This document shows, piece by piece, positions 44,762 through 56,581 of a stretch of DNA of 64,000 bases. Source of the stretch: Cornus controversa (lineage: Eukaryota; Streptophyta; Magnoliopsida; Cornales; Cornaceae); the NCBI GenBank assembly GCA_026545225.1, contig CM048849.1:47847836-47911835 (forward strand). Direction: 5' to 3'. The notes below the pieces were generated by a model, which had not been told where the DNA came from, searched no databases, and was given only the letters and a program-made list of their open reading frames with translations. Both the position numbers and the translations under genes were made by a program. The stretch's first letter is position 1; every line of letters starts with the position of its first letter.

Positions 44762-46185
44762 TGTGGTCATCGTATTTGGAATTAGTTTGTGGTATGATAG
44801 TATACTACCGTATATAAAATGTCTATAAACTTTTTAATTTTTATATGCATTTTTTAACAAACAAAAAAAATGATTCATTTATTTATAATGTCGATAAACT
44901 TTTTAATTTATATAATAATTTAACAAAAATGTGTCATTTTTATTTCAATGTCTATTAGCTTAGATGTCTAGTCACATTCGCCATGTGTGTGTATATACAT
45001 ATGTATTATGTATGCATGTAATTGATGATAACCCTTGAGTAGCAATTTGTTCTTCACTCTTGCAAACCCTAGCTCCACACGTCACCGATATTTAGCTGGT
45101 TGATTGTTATTTTTTTATTTAATTTTGTTTTTAATAAAGAATTATATTTCTTTCCAGTGTTAATATCAGATTTTGTGATATTTGTAAGTTCCAAAACATG
45201 TTTTGATTTTCTACTCTTTATCCCATCCTAATTCTACAGGGTATACCTCTTGGAAAGAGGGAAAATCAATGGATCGAGCGGAATCGGAAAAAAAATAGGT
45301 ACTTGAAATTGTTTTAGTAAATATATTTACCCAGACATTTTTTTGTTAAAAAAGATCACATATATGTTTGTAGCCTTGTAAGTAACCTAGTATGCGGTTA
45401 CTTTATAGTAATCACAAAGTGTTAAATATCTAAAAACAAATTATATACAACAAACATTAATTATTTTTAGTTAAATAAAAGTACAGTACGATTGATCAAT
45501 TCAAATGATCAAATCAACAAATTAGATATCATTGTCAACATGTAATCCATCATGGAAAATACAACATTTCAACAATTCATTATGTGCTAGTAAATATTTG
45601 TGTAAATTGATTTTTCTTGTCCAAATTACCTCTGTTATTTTTTATACGATTTTTCAAAGTTGAATTGAATTTTTTTTTTTTTGTTTGTTTGTTGAGTTAT
45701 ATTTGGATACATATATAGTGTTGAAAGAATTGATCTTAAATCTATGATTTCAATAAAGATGAGAAGTGACCCTTGCAAATTTTTATTTACAAATAATATC
45801 ACCAAATCTAATGATACGCCCATTCAATAAACAAGTCTTTAGTTCATAATGGAATATCTAAGCTAGGTATTTTAGTCCATGAATGGTGTTTCAATTAATA
45901 GTTTTTGTCAACATGTTGATTGAATGTTTTGATGTACCAAAAGTACTATATATTTTATTTCTAAACATATTAGCTATGCACGGTGAGATGCATGTCTTCT
46001 TAAATTAAGTATGATGATCTTATATTGTCGAGAATGGCGGTTTTCTAATTTCTAATATGAAAGGTTTTGATGGCAGAGAAAAACTTGTTGACGTTGTTTT
46101 TCTTTTTTACTATTAAACATAAACAAATTCAAAATAATTGTTTCTAGAAAAATAATTAAATATAGACAACTTAATCTTGTGCACC
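44762..46185. repeat. Segmental duplication, copy A
   Basis: Matches 51684-52089 + 52926-53014 + about 54460-54917 + about 58204-58540, in the same order and orientation. Anchors include TTGTGGTCATCGTATTTGG, AACCCTAGCTCCACAC, CCAAAACATGTTTTGATTTT, AAAACAAATTATATACAACA, ATCTATGATTTCAATAAAGA and GCATGTCTTCTTAAATTAAG. No coding sequence is recognised. Copy A lacks the inserts found in copy B. Confidence 0.85.
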
Positions 46186-48842
46186 AATAACTAACACTCC
46201 TTCTCTATTGCAGAGGAGAAGGAGATAGGAGTACACTGTTGGGATGCATGAGGGGATACTACTCTGTCCAGTTATAAAGGGGATACTCCTCTGTCCAGTT
46301 ATAAAGACAAGTAGAGTATGTCGGTGATTTTGAATCATCGTTGGATAAATAACCAACGATTTCTTACCCATGTTCTTGACTGTTGCCCCCAAGGAAACCA
46401 TTTCACAATTTCTTGGGGTTGCATCGATTTAGAGTTAGTACATTGTGATGGTTGTCCTTAACTGTTGTCCATAAGGAATCATTTCACAATTTCTTGGGTT
46501 TGCATCGACTTAGAGTCAATACATTGTGATGGTTGTCTTTGTAATTTAATAGTGGTTAACGCTGAAACACAACTTTTATATTGGTTTAGAGTTTACCATT
46601 AGAAGATATGATGCAAGTGGTTTAGACAATTTAATACTTAATATAGGTTTTTGTTTAACCAATTAAATATACGAGTTACAAAACGAAAAAAGTTCATATT
46701 ATCCTACGATTACTATTTCATTCTACTTCAACATTGATCGTCTTCTCCAAGATCTGTTGACTAAAATTGTTTGTTGAGTAGCAGCAAATAGTTTGGAACA
46801 CCTAATGAGAATGAAACAATTGTTTGTATATTCATATTCAATTTTGTTACTTTCTTAACATGGACATGACTATTAATAGTGTTTGTTATATGTTTGAGTT
46901 TTTTTATTTTTTATATTCTGTTGAAAAATCAGTCTAATATTAAATTTTACAATAGTTGTAGGTCAATGTATTTACTAGGTTCAGAAGTTGCGATAATGAA
47001 GGAAATAAATTACCAGGACTTGTATGAGTTATGTTCTGGAGGAACTTAGGAAACAAACGACAATCGATGGTACTTCTTCAATAAATGTATTGACTGTCAA
47101 AATGTCGATGCAATGTTTATTTATTGGGTAGTTCGTTGAGTTAAATTCGAGTACGTATTTAGACAAATTCTTTCAATTTTTATTAAATGTCTTTCAACGA
47201 GAATATGAGGTGAATGATGTTAATTGTGAATTCATGTTCGTCCTTGGTAAGTTATATGGGGATTGTGCTTTTAAAGAAAATGGAATTCGAAATCTTATCA
47301 ACATTAAAAACAATCGTTCAAAGAATTAGTTTATGCAGAAATTCCTGAATGCTGCCTTATAGGAGGTCACATTGAGGATTTATATACTATTTTTGTTGAC
47401 AAGGACACTGTTGAGTGTGAACTATGCTAATGTGACATCCATCTGTGGGTGGTGACTGGTAAATTATCAAAACAATGACTCATATAACAAATAATATAAT
47501 CGTGTAAGGTTTTATTCAAAGTGAAGTGGGTATTAATAATTGTTTTGAATTAAAAATTTGTTTAGGTGAGTATTTTATTTTATGTAAGGTTGTATAATAT
47601 AATGCAACTAATCTGCCTCTTCAGTTTACCATGATGAAACAAGTTTTTATTTGATGAAAATCATACACCTTATCATACTTAATATTCAAACTCAATTCAG
47701 TACTCTAAATTAAAACAGTCATAATCGAGAGTGATGCAAATTAGTCAAAAATTGCAACTTTCACAAAAGGACTATATAAGGTCAAAATGATTGCTTTCGT
47801 ATGATTTAAACTCTAAATCAGCTAACATTACACTAGAGGATTCTTTTTTTATATCATGTTTGTACCACATAAATCAAGTTGTTAAATAATGACACAATTT
47901 TTGATCAGTCGTTACTGAAATGGAAGATTAACCTGGGAGAATGGCATTTCAGACACTAGCGTGACAGGTTTTTTCTCAACGTTGAGATCAAATGTTTTAA
48001 TTACGAACATAGAAAAAATAACGTGTTGTCAGCTAATACAATATTTTACACTAAAAATACGAATCGCCAATATTAGATTGCAATTGATTAAAGTGATCGT
48101 TATACATTAATTTAGTAATAGGCATAATAAATGTTCCATCAAGCAAATGCAATGGTATCGCTTACGTATTTGCTCAATGGAGTAATGTGTTCACCAAATA
48201 AGGGACTGAACGGTGAATCCCAGTTCGAATTTGCAAAAGTGGGGGATGTCGCATAATCCTCGCCGTTAATCCACGAAGAAAGATAATCAGATAAAATTTC
48301 ACCATCCTACTTCATCAAGTAATTATTAGGATATATCTATAATTTAAAGACAGAAAGTTAATGAATTACTTATAGATCATCCAAATAATGTGGTGGATTT
48401 CATAGAGTTGTCACAGAACTTACATTGCTGAATATATAGGAGGGGGTTGCTTTGCAACCACTGCCACCTGCTAATTCGGATGGCCCGAGTTTACTGAATT
48501 TCTAAAGACAACAAATACATTACACTTGTTATATTCATGATTGTAATGATAACTCTTTATTAAATATCAATATCTGACATTGTCGTTTAGTAGCATTTGA
48601 CCTCTTTTCAACAATAGATTTTATCATACGAAATGGACCTTTACATCTGTCTTTAGTCCTTATTCCCTTATCATTTACTCTAGTGTTGTTTTGTACATTG
48701 TTGAGGACATTTACAATAGGAGATGGTCAACTAATTGTTGCTTAATCTGTGAAACTTCGAATTTTACATTTTTTATCATTCTTTTTCAACACCATCGCAT
48801 TTAGTAATAAATAATTGAAAACTCTGTCGTTCTCCGATGCAA
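46186..48842. other. Non-coding region with two short tandem duplications
   Basis: No supported gene. A 29-bp duplication (GGGGATACT...CTCTGTCCAGTTATAAAG) lies at 46252-46306. A 72-bp duplication (AATTTCTTGGGGTTGCATCG...TACATTGTGATGGTTGTC) lies at about 46390-46535. Short frames near 47300-47430 (FKELVYAEIPECCLIGGH on the plus strand) look like a decayed coding stretch, but I cannot assign a family. Confidence 0.45.
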
Positions 48843-49424
48843 TGGAAAATATTTCGGTCAGAAGCCTACATAGGATTCTATTGTTTCTGATAGAGACCCA
48901 CGATTTACATCTCGATTTTGGCAGAGTTTTCAGGCAACACTTGATATAGACCTTCATTTTAGCACGACTTTTCATCCTCAGACAGATGGTCAGTCTGAGC
49001 GTACTATACAATTCTGGAGGATATACTGCGGGCGTGTGTGCTTGCTCTTCGGGGTAGTTGGGAGGATCACCTTCCTTTGGTAGAGTTTGCATACAATAAT
49101 AGCTATCAAGCTAGCATTGAGATGGCTCCAGTTGAGGCCTTTTATGGTAGACCGTGTAGGTCACCTGTTTGTTGGACTGAAGTCAGAAAGACAGTTTCTT
49201 TGGGACCGAATTTAGTTCAGGAAACTACGGAGAATATCAAGGTAATTCGATAGAGATTGCTTACGGCTCAGAGTCGTCAGGAAAGCTATGCTGATAAAAG
49301 ACGGCGACCTTTGGCATTTGAGGTGGGGGACCATGTCTTTCTGAAGATCTTGCCACGGATTATAATACCCCGCTCCAACACATGGTATGATATTGTCCGC
49401 TTTGGGTCTGAGCCCGCACGGTAT

Positions 49425-49674
49425 TGTAATACCCCGCTCTAACACATGATATGATATTGTCCGCTTTGGGCCTGAGCCTGCACGGTTTTGCTCTTGGATT
49501 TTACCCCAAAAGGCCTCATACCATTTGAAGAGAACACACTACATATAAGCACATCCTCTTCTCCACACCCAGGCGATGTGGGATTGAGCACCCTGTACCC
49601 TGTCAGTGTGGTAGTTCAGTCCAGTGTCTGTCTTCGCACCCGCCCACTCACACCCGTCCACAAGGATTACTACA
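49425..49674 (-). repeat. TRIM LTR 1
   Basis: 250 bp with TGTA...TACA ends. On the minus strand it contains CAATCCCACATCGCCTGG and CTTATATGTAG, a promoter-like pair often seen in plant TRIM LTRs. Confidence 0.85.
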
Positions 49675-49743
49675 ATCTACCCCCTACGAGGCCCGACGTC
49701 CTCGTCGGCACACTTTCGGCTGGGTTCAAGCTCTGATACCAAC

Positions 49744-49993
49744 TGTAATACCCCGCTCCAACACATGGTATGATATTATCCTCTTTGGGCCTGAGGCCGC
49801 ACGATTTTGCTCTTGGGTTTCACCCCAAAAGGCCCCATACCATTTGAAGAGAACACACTACATATAAGCACATTCCCTTCTCCACACCCAGGCGATGTGG
49901 GATTGAGCACCCTGTACCCTGTCAGTGTGGTAGCTCAGCCCAGTGTCTGTCTTCGCACCCGCCCACTCACACCCGTCCACAAGGGTTACTACA
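49744..49993 (-). repeat. TRIM LTR 2 (shared middle copy)
   Basis: 250 bp, nearly identical to LTR 1 and LTR 3. It sits between two 69-bp internal domains and serves both units. Confidence 0.85.
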
Positions 49994-50062
49994 ATCCACC
50001 CCCTACGAGGCCCGACGTCCTCGTCGGCACACTTCCGGCTGGGTTCAAGCTCTGATACCAAC

Positions 50063-50312
50063 TGTAATACCCCGCTCCAACATATGGTATGATATTATTC
50101 TTTTTGGGCCTGAGCCCGCACGATTTTGCTCTTGGGTTTCACCCCAAAAGGCCTCATACCATTTGAAGAGAACACACTACATATAAGCACATTCCCTTCT
50201 CCACACCCAGGCGATGTGGGATTGAGCACCCTGTACCCTGTCAGTGTGGTAACTCAGCCCAGTGTCTGTCTTCGCACCCGCCCACTCACACCCGTCCACA
50301 AAGGTTACTACA
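50063..50312 (-). repeat. TRIM LTR 3
   Basis: 250 bp. Its end, GGTTACTACA, joins directly to the second half of the gypsy pol remnant (TTGGCATTACCACCGCAA). Confidence 0.85.
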
Positions 50313-50649
50313 TTGGCATTACCACCGCAATTGGCAAGTGTGTACAGCACTTTCCATGTGTCTATGTTGAGGAAGTATGAGTCGGACCCTTCACATGTAC
50401 TTGATTGGACAGACCTTAAGGTGGAGGAGAACGTGTCATACGAGGAGAGATCGGATTAGATTTTAGACACTAGAGAGCAATTGTTTCGAGGCAAAACCAT
50501 TCCACTAGTTAAAATGCTTTGGAGGCATCATGGGGTAGAAGAGGCTACATGAGAGCGAGAACAAGAAGTTCGCTCAAAGTATCCTGAGTTGTTCACAACT
50601 TGAGGTACATTCTAATTTCAAGGACGAAATTTCTATAAGGGCGGGAGGT

Positions 50650-51683
50650 TGTAGAGACCGTGCCTAATTTTGGTTAATTTTTTATTTTTTCATCATTTAT
50701 TGATTTAAATGCATTTTTAAATGACATTTAACATGTTTTGAATGCGGGGGAGCATGTTTAGAAGGTTGGAATATGGTTTTGGAAAGTTTTGGAAACTTTT
50801 CAAAAAGTTTGACTTTTTGGTCAAGGAGAGCCCCAAGATGAGGTTAAGTGAGTCCGAGAATTTTGAAAAAATTTTGAAAAATTTTATTTTTGGTTATAAA
50901 CTAAATGAAATGTTTAGAGTGTCATGGAAGTGATTTTGAGTCCAACGGAGTTTCAGAAATTAATTCGGAGGTCGGGAGGGTACGTTAAGTGGCCCAGGGG
51001 CAAAATGGTCATTTCACGCTCCTAAGAGTGAAATAAATATCCCAAGGTCTGGGATATTTCATATTTACATATCTCACTTTCTCTCTAGAACTTTCACTTC
51101 ATCTCTCTCCCTTCTCTCTAGAATTTGGAAGGCCTAAGGTGTGATTTGGAGGTAACCAAAGAAGGAAAGCATGTAGACGGCATCAAGGGCTTCGGTTTGA
51201 ACTGATCAAAGTCCGGGTTTCGTAAAGTTGGGACAGTTGGAATTTTCAAAAGAGGAATTCAAAGCTTAAGATTGAGGTAGGGGTGCTAGACTCATCTTTA
51301 CTTTGATTTTATAGGTCTTTTAATTGTAACATGAAAGATAGATTTTATATTTGGTGAGATTAGGGTTTTATTGTATGTATATATGTATACAAAAGGTGTT
51401 TTATACATAGTATGATGATATTCTTATGTGCAATGTCTATGAAATTGTCTTCATTGTGAAGAAATATGATTTTTGATTCCATATGTGAACTTATGCATGA
51501 AAGATGTGGTTTCTTGATAAAATGCATAAGTATTGTGATTTTTCATAAAGTGAGTGAATGGCATTGTGATAAGCATGAATTATGAAAGAAAATGCATTCT
51601 TTTCATACAATGCATTTCTTTGGTTGAGAGTGTGATTTTGAGCATTTGTTTGATAAATGTACATTATGTGAAAGGCAAGGTTT
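50650..51683 (+). repeat. 3' LTR (probably truncated) of the Tekay-like element
   Basis: Begins TGTAGAGACCGTGCC right after a purine tract (ATAAGGGCGGGAGG, 50635-50648), the usual junction of polypurine tract and LTR in this branch. It runs until segmental-duplication copy B starts at about 51684. No CA end with target duplication is visible, so the right end is likely lost. Confidence 0.6.
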
Positions 51684-52089
51684 TTGTGGTCATCGTATTT
51701 GGAATTAGTTTGTGGTATGATAGTATACTACCGTATATAAAATGTCTATAAACTTTTTAATTTTTATATACATTTTTTAACAAACAAAAAAAATGACTGA
51801 TTTATTTATAATGTCGATAAACTCTTTTATTTATATAATAATTTAACAAAAATGTGTCATTTTTTTTTCAATGTCTATTACTTTAGATGTCCATTCACAT
51901 TCGCGATGTGTGTGTATATACATATGTATTATGCATGCATGTAATTGATGAGTAGCAATTTGTTCTTCACTCTTGCAAACCCTAGCTCCACACCTCACCG
52001 ACGTCTAGCTGGTTGATTTATATTTTTTTTAATTATGTTTTTAATAAAGAAATATGTTTCTTTCAAGTGTTAATATTAGATTTTGTGAT

Positions 52090-52920
52090 TGTGACACAAA
52101 TTTCGTGTTCGAAAATCTAGGAACGAAAATAGATATGAAAATGAGTTACAAATAATTAATTTTATTAATTTCAAAAAAATGGGTACAATTCTCTGTGATC
52201 GATTCTTTTACAACAAAGAATCTTCTTCTGATTTAATTTTCTTGATGTTTGGTGCAAGGCTTGATGGGATTTTTGATTCGAGGGCCGATAGAACTTGATC
52301 TGGAACGGTGGATTGAAGGTCTTCGAAGAAGAACGACACTTTGTGTGGCGTTCTTGATGTTCTTCGTCTTCAGATTCTTCGATGGTTGAAGGTCTTAGAA
52401 GAAGAGCGGCACTTGTGTGGCGTAATTGTTATTCTTCGTCTTCAGATTCTTCAATTGTTGAAGGTCTTAGAAGAAAAACGGCACTTGTGTGACATGTTTG
52501 TTATTCTGTCTTCAGAACTTTTGAGTGTTGGTCGTGGTCTTCAGAACTTCTGAGTGTTGGTTGAAGCAGAGGTTCGACAGAGCTTTTGTGTTCCCTTGAT
52601 CTCTCTATCTCTTGTCTCTATGTTCCCGAATGTGTAGAGTGACATTGTATTTATATGCGAAAGGGTGGGGGTTTAATTTGGTAACTCCCTATTAATTTTT
52701 GCTAACATACATAAGTAAAGAGATTTTGCCTTTTTCTATATGGAAGTATATTTAAATTTAAATTGAATTGTCACACATTTTTTAAAGGGCCTGAACTTTC
52801 AGGATTTTGACACGTGTCCATTGACGGGACCCACAATTATAGAATTTAATTGACCAAAAGTGTTTGACTTGTTGACCAATCGGATGATAATTAGACCATT
52901 ACAAAATTTATGTGTCTGCA
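52090..52920 (-). mobile_element. Solo LTR, 831 bp, with 5-bp target duplication
   Basis: Starts TGTGACACAAATTTCG and ends TTATGTGTCTGCA. The 5 bases GTGAT flank it (52085-52089 and 52921-52925), while copy A of the segmental duplication has one uninterrupted GTGAT (45175-45179). On the minus strand a CATATAAATAC TATA box (about 52645-52655) precedes a leader-like stretch, so that is probably the sense strand. Inside, 52300-52560 has about three units of roughly 70 bp (TTCTTCGTCTTCAGATTCTT, GGTTGAAGGTCTTAGAAGAA, GCGGCACTTGTGTGGCG). No internal region is left. Confidence 0.9.
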
Positions 52921-53099
52921 GTGATATTTGTTAGTTCCAAAACATGTTTTGATTTTCTACTCTTATCCAATTCTAATTCTACAAGTTTTACCTCTTGGAA
53001 AGAGAGAGAATCAATGCCTTGCCTGTTTATTTTGTCCATTTGTGGTGGTAACACTTTTAAATGATTATACAACTTTTTACATTTAAGTGGGCATCTTTC

Positions 53100-53760
53100 A
53101 TAAATTCTCTTGGCTTTATAAAATGAATATTAATAACTGAGCAATTCCTGAACCAATTGAATTGAACCAAGAGAACATAGGTGTTAGAACAAAAAAGGTT
53201 GAAGATACAAAGGTATATTGGGATGACACCCTTGAAGAAACATTCATTCTCTTAATAGAGAAAGAAGTTAGGCAAGAGAATCGTATTAGGAGTACTTTCA
53301 ATTCAATTGGGTGGACACATCTTGTAGATGGAATTATTGAAAAAACGGGTAAAATTTTCACAAAAGAATTGTGACCCGAGCATGGTTGTTGTAGAAGATC
53401 AAAGATGAGAACGGTTGTACAATGTTTGTAGAATTTAAAATATTTTTAATCTAGAATTTTATTTTCATCATATTGTATAAATTTATAGGATTTCATTAAA
53501 GTTACCATTAAGATAATTTATTGTAGGTCGTGACTAGAGCCAAAAAGTTTCAAAGAAAAAGATATAAGCACTATGACAAGTTGAACACTATCTTTGGGAA
53601 TACATATGCTTCTGAGAGTCATGTTCATCCTTCCACTAGAGCACCCACAGGCCATAATTTCCCAATTACTCATACACCATGTTGTCACCCAAACCATCTA
53701 ACTGCTCTCCAACATGTATTACATCCCAAAAACCTTCTCTATTGAGTACTCCCAAGGAAT
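53100..53760 (+). pseudogene. Myb/SANT-like domain protein fragment
   Basis: The frame 53162-53374 encodes YWDDTLEETFILLIEKEV, then RIRSTFNSIGWTHLVDGIIE and KTGKIFTKEL. This resembles the plant Myb/SANT-like DNA-binding domain (Pfam Myb_DNA-bind_3), found in PIF/Harbinger ORF1 proteins and related host proteins. After an AG acceptor (TTATTGTAG, 53527), the frame 53530-53640 gives AKKFQRKRYKHYDKLNTIFG, the downstream block of the same family. The first domain ends in a stop before its usual C-terminus and no long exon follows, so it is treated as a fragment. It lies in an insert of segmental-duplication copy B. Confidence 0.55.
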
Positions 53761-54125
53761 ATTTCAACTCAAAATTTATTTTCCGTCGTTGGGTTTCCTC
53801 AGGCATCCCGGCTTTAAGTGTGAAAATAGTGAAAATATCTGAAGTATCACTTATTTTTCCATAAATATGACGATTCTCTAAACAAATTCTACTAGAATGA
53901 GCACTTTTAAAGAGAAAATAATTAAAAAGAAATTAGAGAATAATTATCTTTCTGGTAAAATAATTGGTACATATATTTTCACTATTTTTAAACTTAAAAG
54001 CCTAGATGCCTAGGAAGGGCGAAATAAATTTTGAGTTGAAATATTCGTTGGAAGTGCTTAATAGAGAAGATTTTTGGAATCTAATACATGTTAGAGAGCA
54101 ATTAATTTGGAGAAAATTGTAATAA
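53690..54125. repeat. Inverted repeat, about 155-bp arms
   Basis: 53690-53845 (TCCAACATGTATTACATCCC, AAAAACCTTCTCTATTGAG, ATATTTCAACTCAAAATTTA) pairs with 53958-54125 read on the minus strand (TCTAACATGTATTAGATTCC, AAAAATCTTCTCTATTAAG, ATATTTCAACTCAAAATTTA). The spacer is about 110 bp. Together they would fold into one hairpin. Confidence 0.8.
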
Positions 54126-54917
54126 TATATGTTAGAAAATTTGTGTTTTATATTTAAACTTTGTAGAGTTGATTTATGGGAAAGCTCATATTTGTAATAT
54201 ATCAATTTTTAGACAAGACTTTGTCAAAAAAATTTAAAATTATTTCCAATATTTTTAAACCAGTGTTGTTAAAAATATATATATAATTTATCTAAATATA
54301 ATGTGTTTAAATACTAGCAAATAACACAATATGTAAATTATAATAATTTTTAATTTTATATAATAATATAAATATTTTAAAACAAAAGACTCAAATAAGT
54401 TGGTGCCAAATATGTTTTTATTATTTTTTACTAATAGTTGAATTTACCAAACATGTTTATAGGTAACCAAGTATGTGTCATGAAGTGCTAAACATTTAAA
54501 AACAAATTATATACAACAAACATAAATTCTTTTTGTTAACTTAAATAAAAGTATAATACGTTTGATCAAATCAGATTCCATTGTCAACATGTAATCCATC
54601 ATGAAAAATACAACATTTCAACATGTGCTAGTAAAGATTTGTGTGAGTTGATTTTTTTGTCCTGGTACTCCGTTTTTTATATGATTTTTCAAAGTTGAAT
54701 TTACTTTTCTTTTTTTTTTTTTTTTTTGTTGAGTTGTTATATTTAAATACATATATAGTGTTGAAAGAATAGTTCTTAAATCTATGATTTCAATAAAGAT
54801 GAGAAGTGACACTTGCAAATTTTTATTTACAAATAATACCACCAAATCTAATGATACGCCCATTCAATAAACTAGTCTTAGTTCATAATGGAATATCTAA
54901 GCCAGGTATTTTAGCCA

Positions 54918-56580
54918 AATCCACTGATGTTTTTATCTGATCCCATGTACATGGTATCTAATCTAATTTTACGGTTTCTGTGTCCTAATTTTTCATAAGG
55001 AGTGAAATTTAGAAGTTATAGTGATTGTTTCTTCCATCAGTTGCTCTATTTGTTCAATGGATAGTAGCCCTAATTTTTCATCTTCTTTTAGTAATGAGAG
55101 TGAAATTTAAAAGCTATAGGTGATTGTTTCTTCCATCAGTTGAAGGAAGAAACCGCTGGAGTGAAGTCACGAATAGAGAGAGAATGAAATATTCTTAACT
55201 TTAGGAGTTTTTTTTTTCTTCCAGAAATTAGAAGGTATAACTAGATACCACGTTGTCATGTTCTAAATTTCTAAATCCGATGTGATAAAAAATATTAAAT
55301 TAAAAATCAAAACTCAATTGTCAACGCCCTTGAAACTTGGTCAAATTATTTTTTCTCCTTCAAATAAAATAAATTCGTTTTTCTCAAGATTTATAATCAG
55401 GTTCTATACGCTTAGAATTTGTTCCTGAAACTATTTTCATTTAAAAGATGACTTCGAAATACTCAATTTAGACTAAGTTTTGCAAATTAGTTATCAATTT
55501 TCAATTTTAAAAAGAGGGTATATTAAACAAATTTAAGAAAATATATATACAAAAATATGTATATTTGCATTAGACATAATACACCCCATTTTCCACTCTT
55601 CCTCAACGAATAACCCACAAGTGAATGTATATATATATATATATTTTTCACTTCAAATCCCATACCTCCCACTTGAAGGAATGTATTACTCTTGTGTACT
55701 AATATAACCTATTATGACAAGTGATATATTAAAGGCAATCTCATCAAACTTTATTTGGTGACTAAAGTTGGTGACAAGCTTGACAACTAATGGGATTGTT
55801 GACGGGTTAACTACTCTTTGATATGCTTTTAATTGATTTGAAGATACTTGGAATTAGCGAGTCCATGTATATTGCTGATGATGATGGGTTAGCTAGCCTT
55901 TGATACACTTTTTGATTGATGTGAAGATACTTGTAATTAGCATTTTGTTGGTAACATTATTCCCCTGGATTGTAAGACACCCTAGGTGGTGTCTCCATTT
56001 TGTTTTCTTCACCATATTTTCATTCAACACATTTCATAGTCCAAATCAATTACAGGAAACCCATTTTCTGCACACTCTCTCAAAGTATTGTCCATATAAA
56101 TGAGTTGGTACCTGACCTAAGGAGAATAAAGAAGAAACTCAATGATAAAATTGGTGCCTGATATACATAAACACATACAGGGCAGTGACTTAGTTGAGGT
56201 GATGTTGTGACGACTTAGTGTGAATGTTCAAATTTTCATAGGGACAACGGGGTGTGAGTTTCTTGTCGAGAAAATAATAATAACAATCAAATTTTCGTAT
56301 GAATAGAAGCGTTTGAGTTATTTGCCACCAGAAATAAAAAAGAGAAAGAAATTTGCAGAATAAGCCCTTATCTGTTCATTTGGATATTGTTTGTTTTAAA
56401 GGGCCTTAAATGGGCCCAATTCCAACCAATCTAATGTAGAAAGCCCATGGAGTCGTTCGGCTTGGTCCATCAAGTTTGGGGGTAATTGGGTAAACACCTG
56501 ATTTGCTTTTCCTTGTCGAATTATAAATACTGCCTTCATAGAATTGGCAAGTATAAATAAATATATATGTGTTTGCCAGG
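54918..56580. other. Non-coding insert region in duplication copy B
   Basis: No supported gene. An imperfect duplication of about 105 bp (GAGTGAAATTTAGAAG...GTGATTGTTTCTTCCATCAG) lies at about 54990-55145. A (TA)n run is at 55627-55646. GGGCCC and GGCCTT words at 56400-56420 and AAGCCCATGG at 56440 are site II-like but isolated. Confidence 0.45.
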
Positions 56581-56581
56581 G

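Larger units (their letters stand above)
49361..50312 (-). mobile_element. TRIM retrotransposon array: three LTRs and two internal domains
   Basis: Three 250-bp LTRs (49425-49674, 49744-49993, 50063-50312) read TGTAATACCCCGC...GTTACTACA on the plus strand. Two 69-bp internal domains (49675-49743 and 49994-50062) separate them, so the period is exactly 319 bp. On the minus strand each internal domain starts GTTGGTATCAGAGC, complementary to the 3' end of initiator methionine tRNA, and ends in a purine tract (AGGGGGTGGA). The element is thus a minus-strand TRIM with LTR ends TGTAGTAACC...GTATTACA. A 64-bp LTR piece (49361-49424) precedes the first full LTR. Fused TRIM arrays of this kind are known in plants. 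No matching target duplication was found. Confidence 0.85.
48843..50640 (+). pseudogene. Ty3/gypsy (Tekay/Del-like) integrase and chromodomain remnant, split by a TRIM
   Basis: Integrase joins retrotransposon DNA to the host. Seen in order: a decayed start (48843-48880); [20 protein letters not shown]...[10 protein letters not shown] with the second aspartate and the glutamate of the DDE triad 35 residues apart; a one-base deletion near 49012; [50 protein letters not shown]; a stop near 49251; and FEVGDHVFLKILPR. It is cut at about 49360 by a TRIM array, then resumes at 50313 with LALPPQLASVYSTFHVSMLR, a stop near 50458, and the C-terminal GKTIPLVKMLWRHHGVEEAT, as in Tekay chromodomain elements. 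About 35 codons that relatives have between the halves are missing. The first aspartate and everything upstream are absent. A purine tract and an LTR follow at 50634. Confidence 0.85.

Noticed and set aside
48742-49092. 116-codon minus-strand frame
   Set aside because: Antisense shadow of the gypsy integrase remnant.
49488-50380. Three near-identical plus-strand frames of 82-84 codons (LLGFTPKGPIPFEENTLHIS)
   Set aside because: They are the antisense of TRIM LTRs, repeated because the LTR is repeated; not a protein family.
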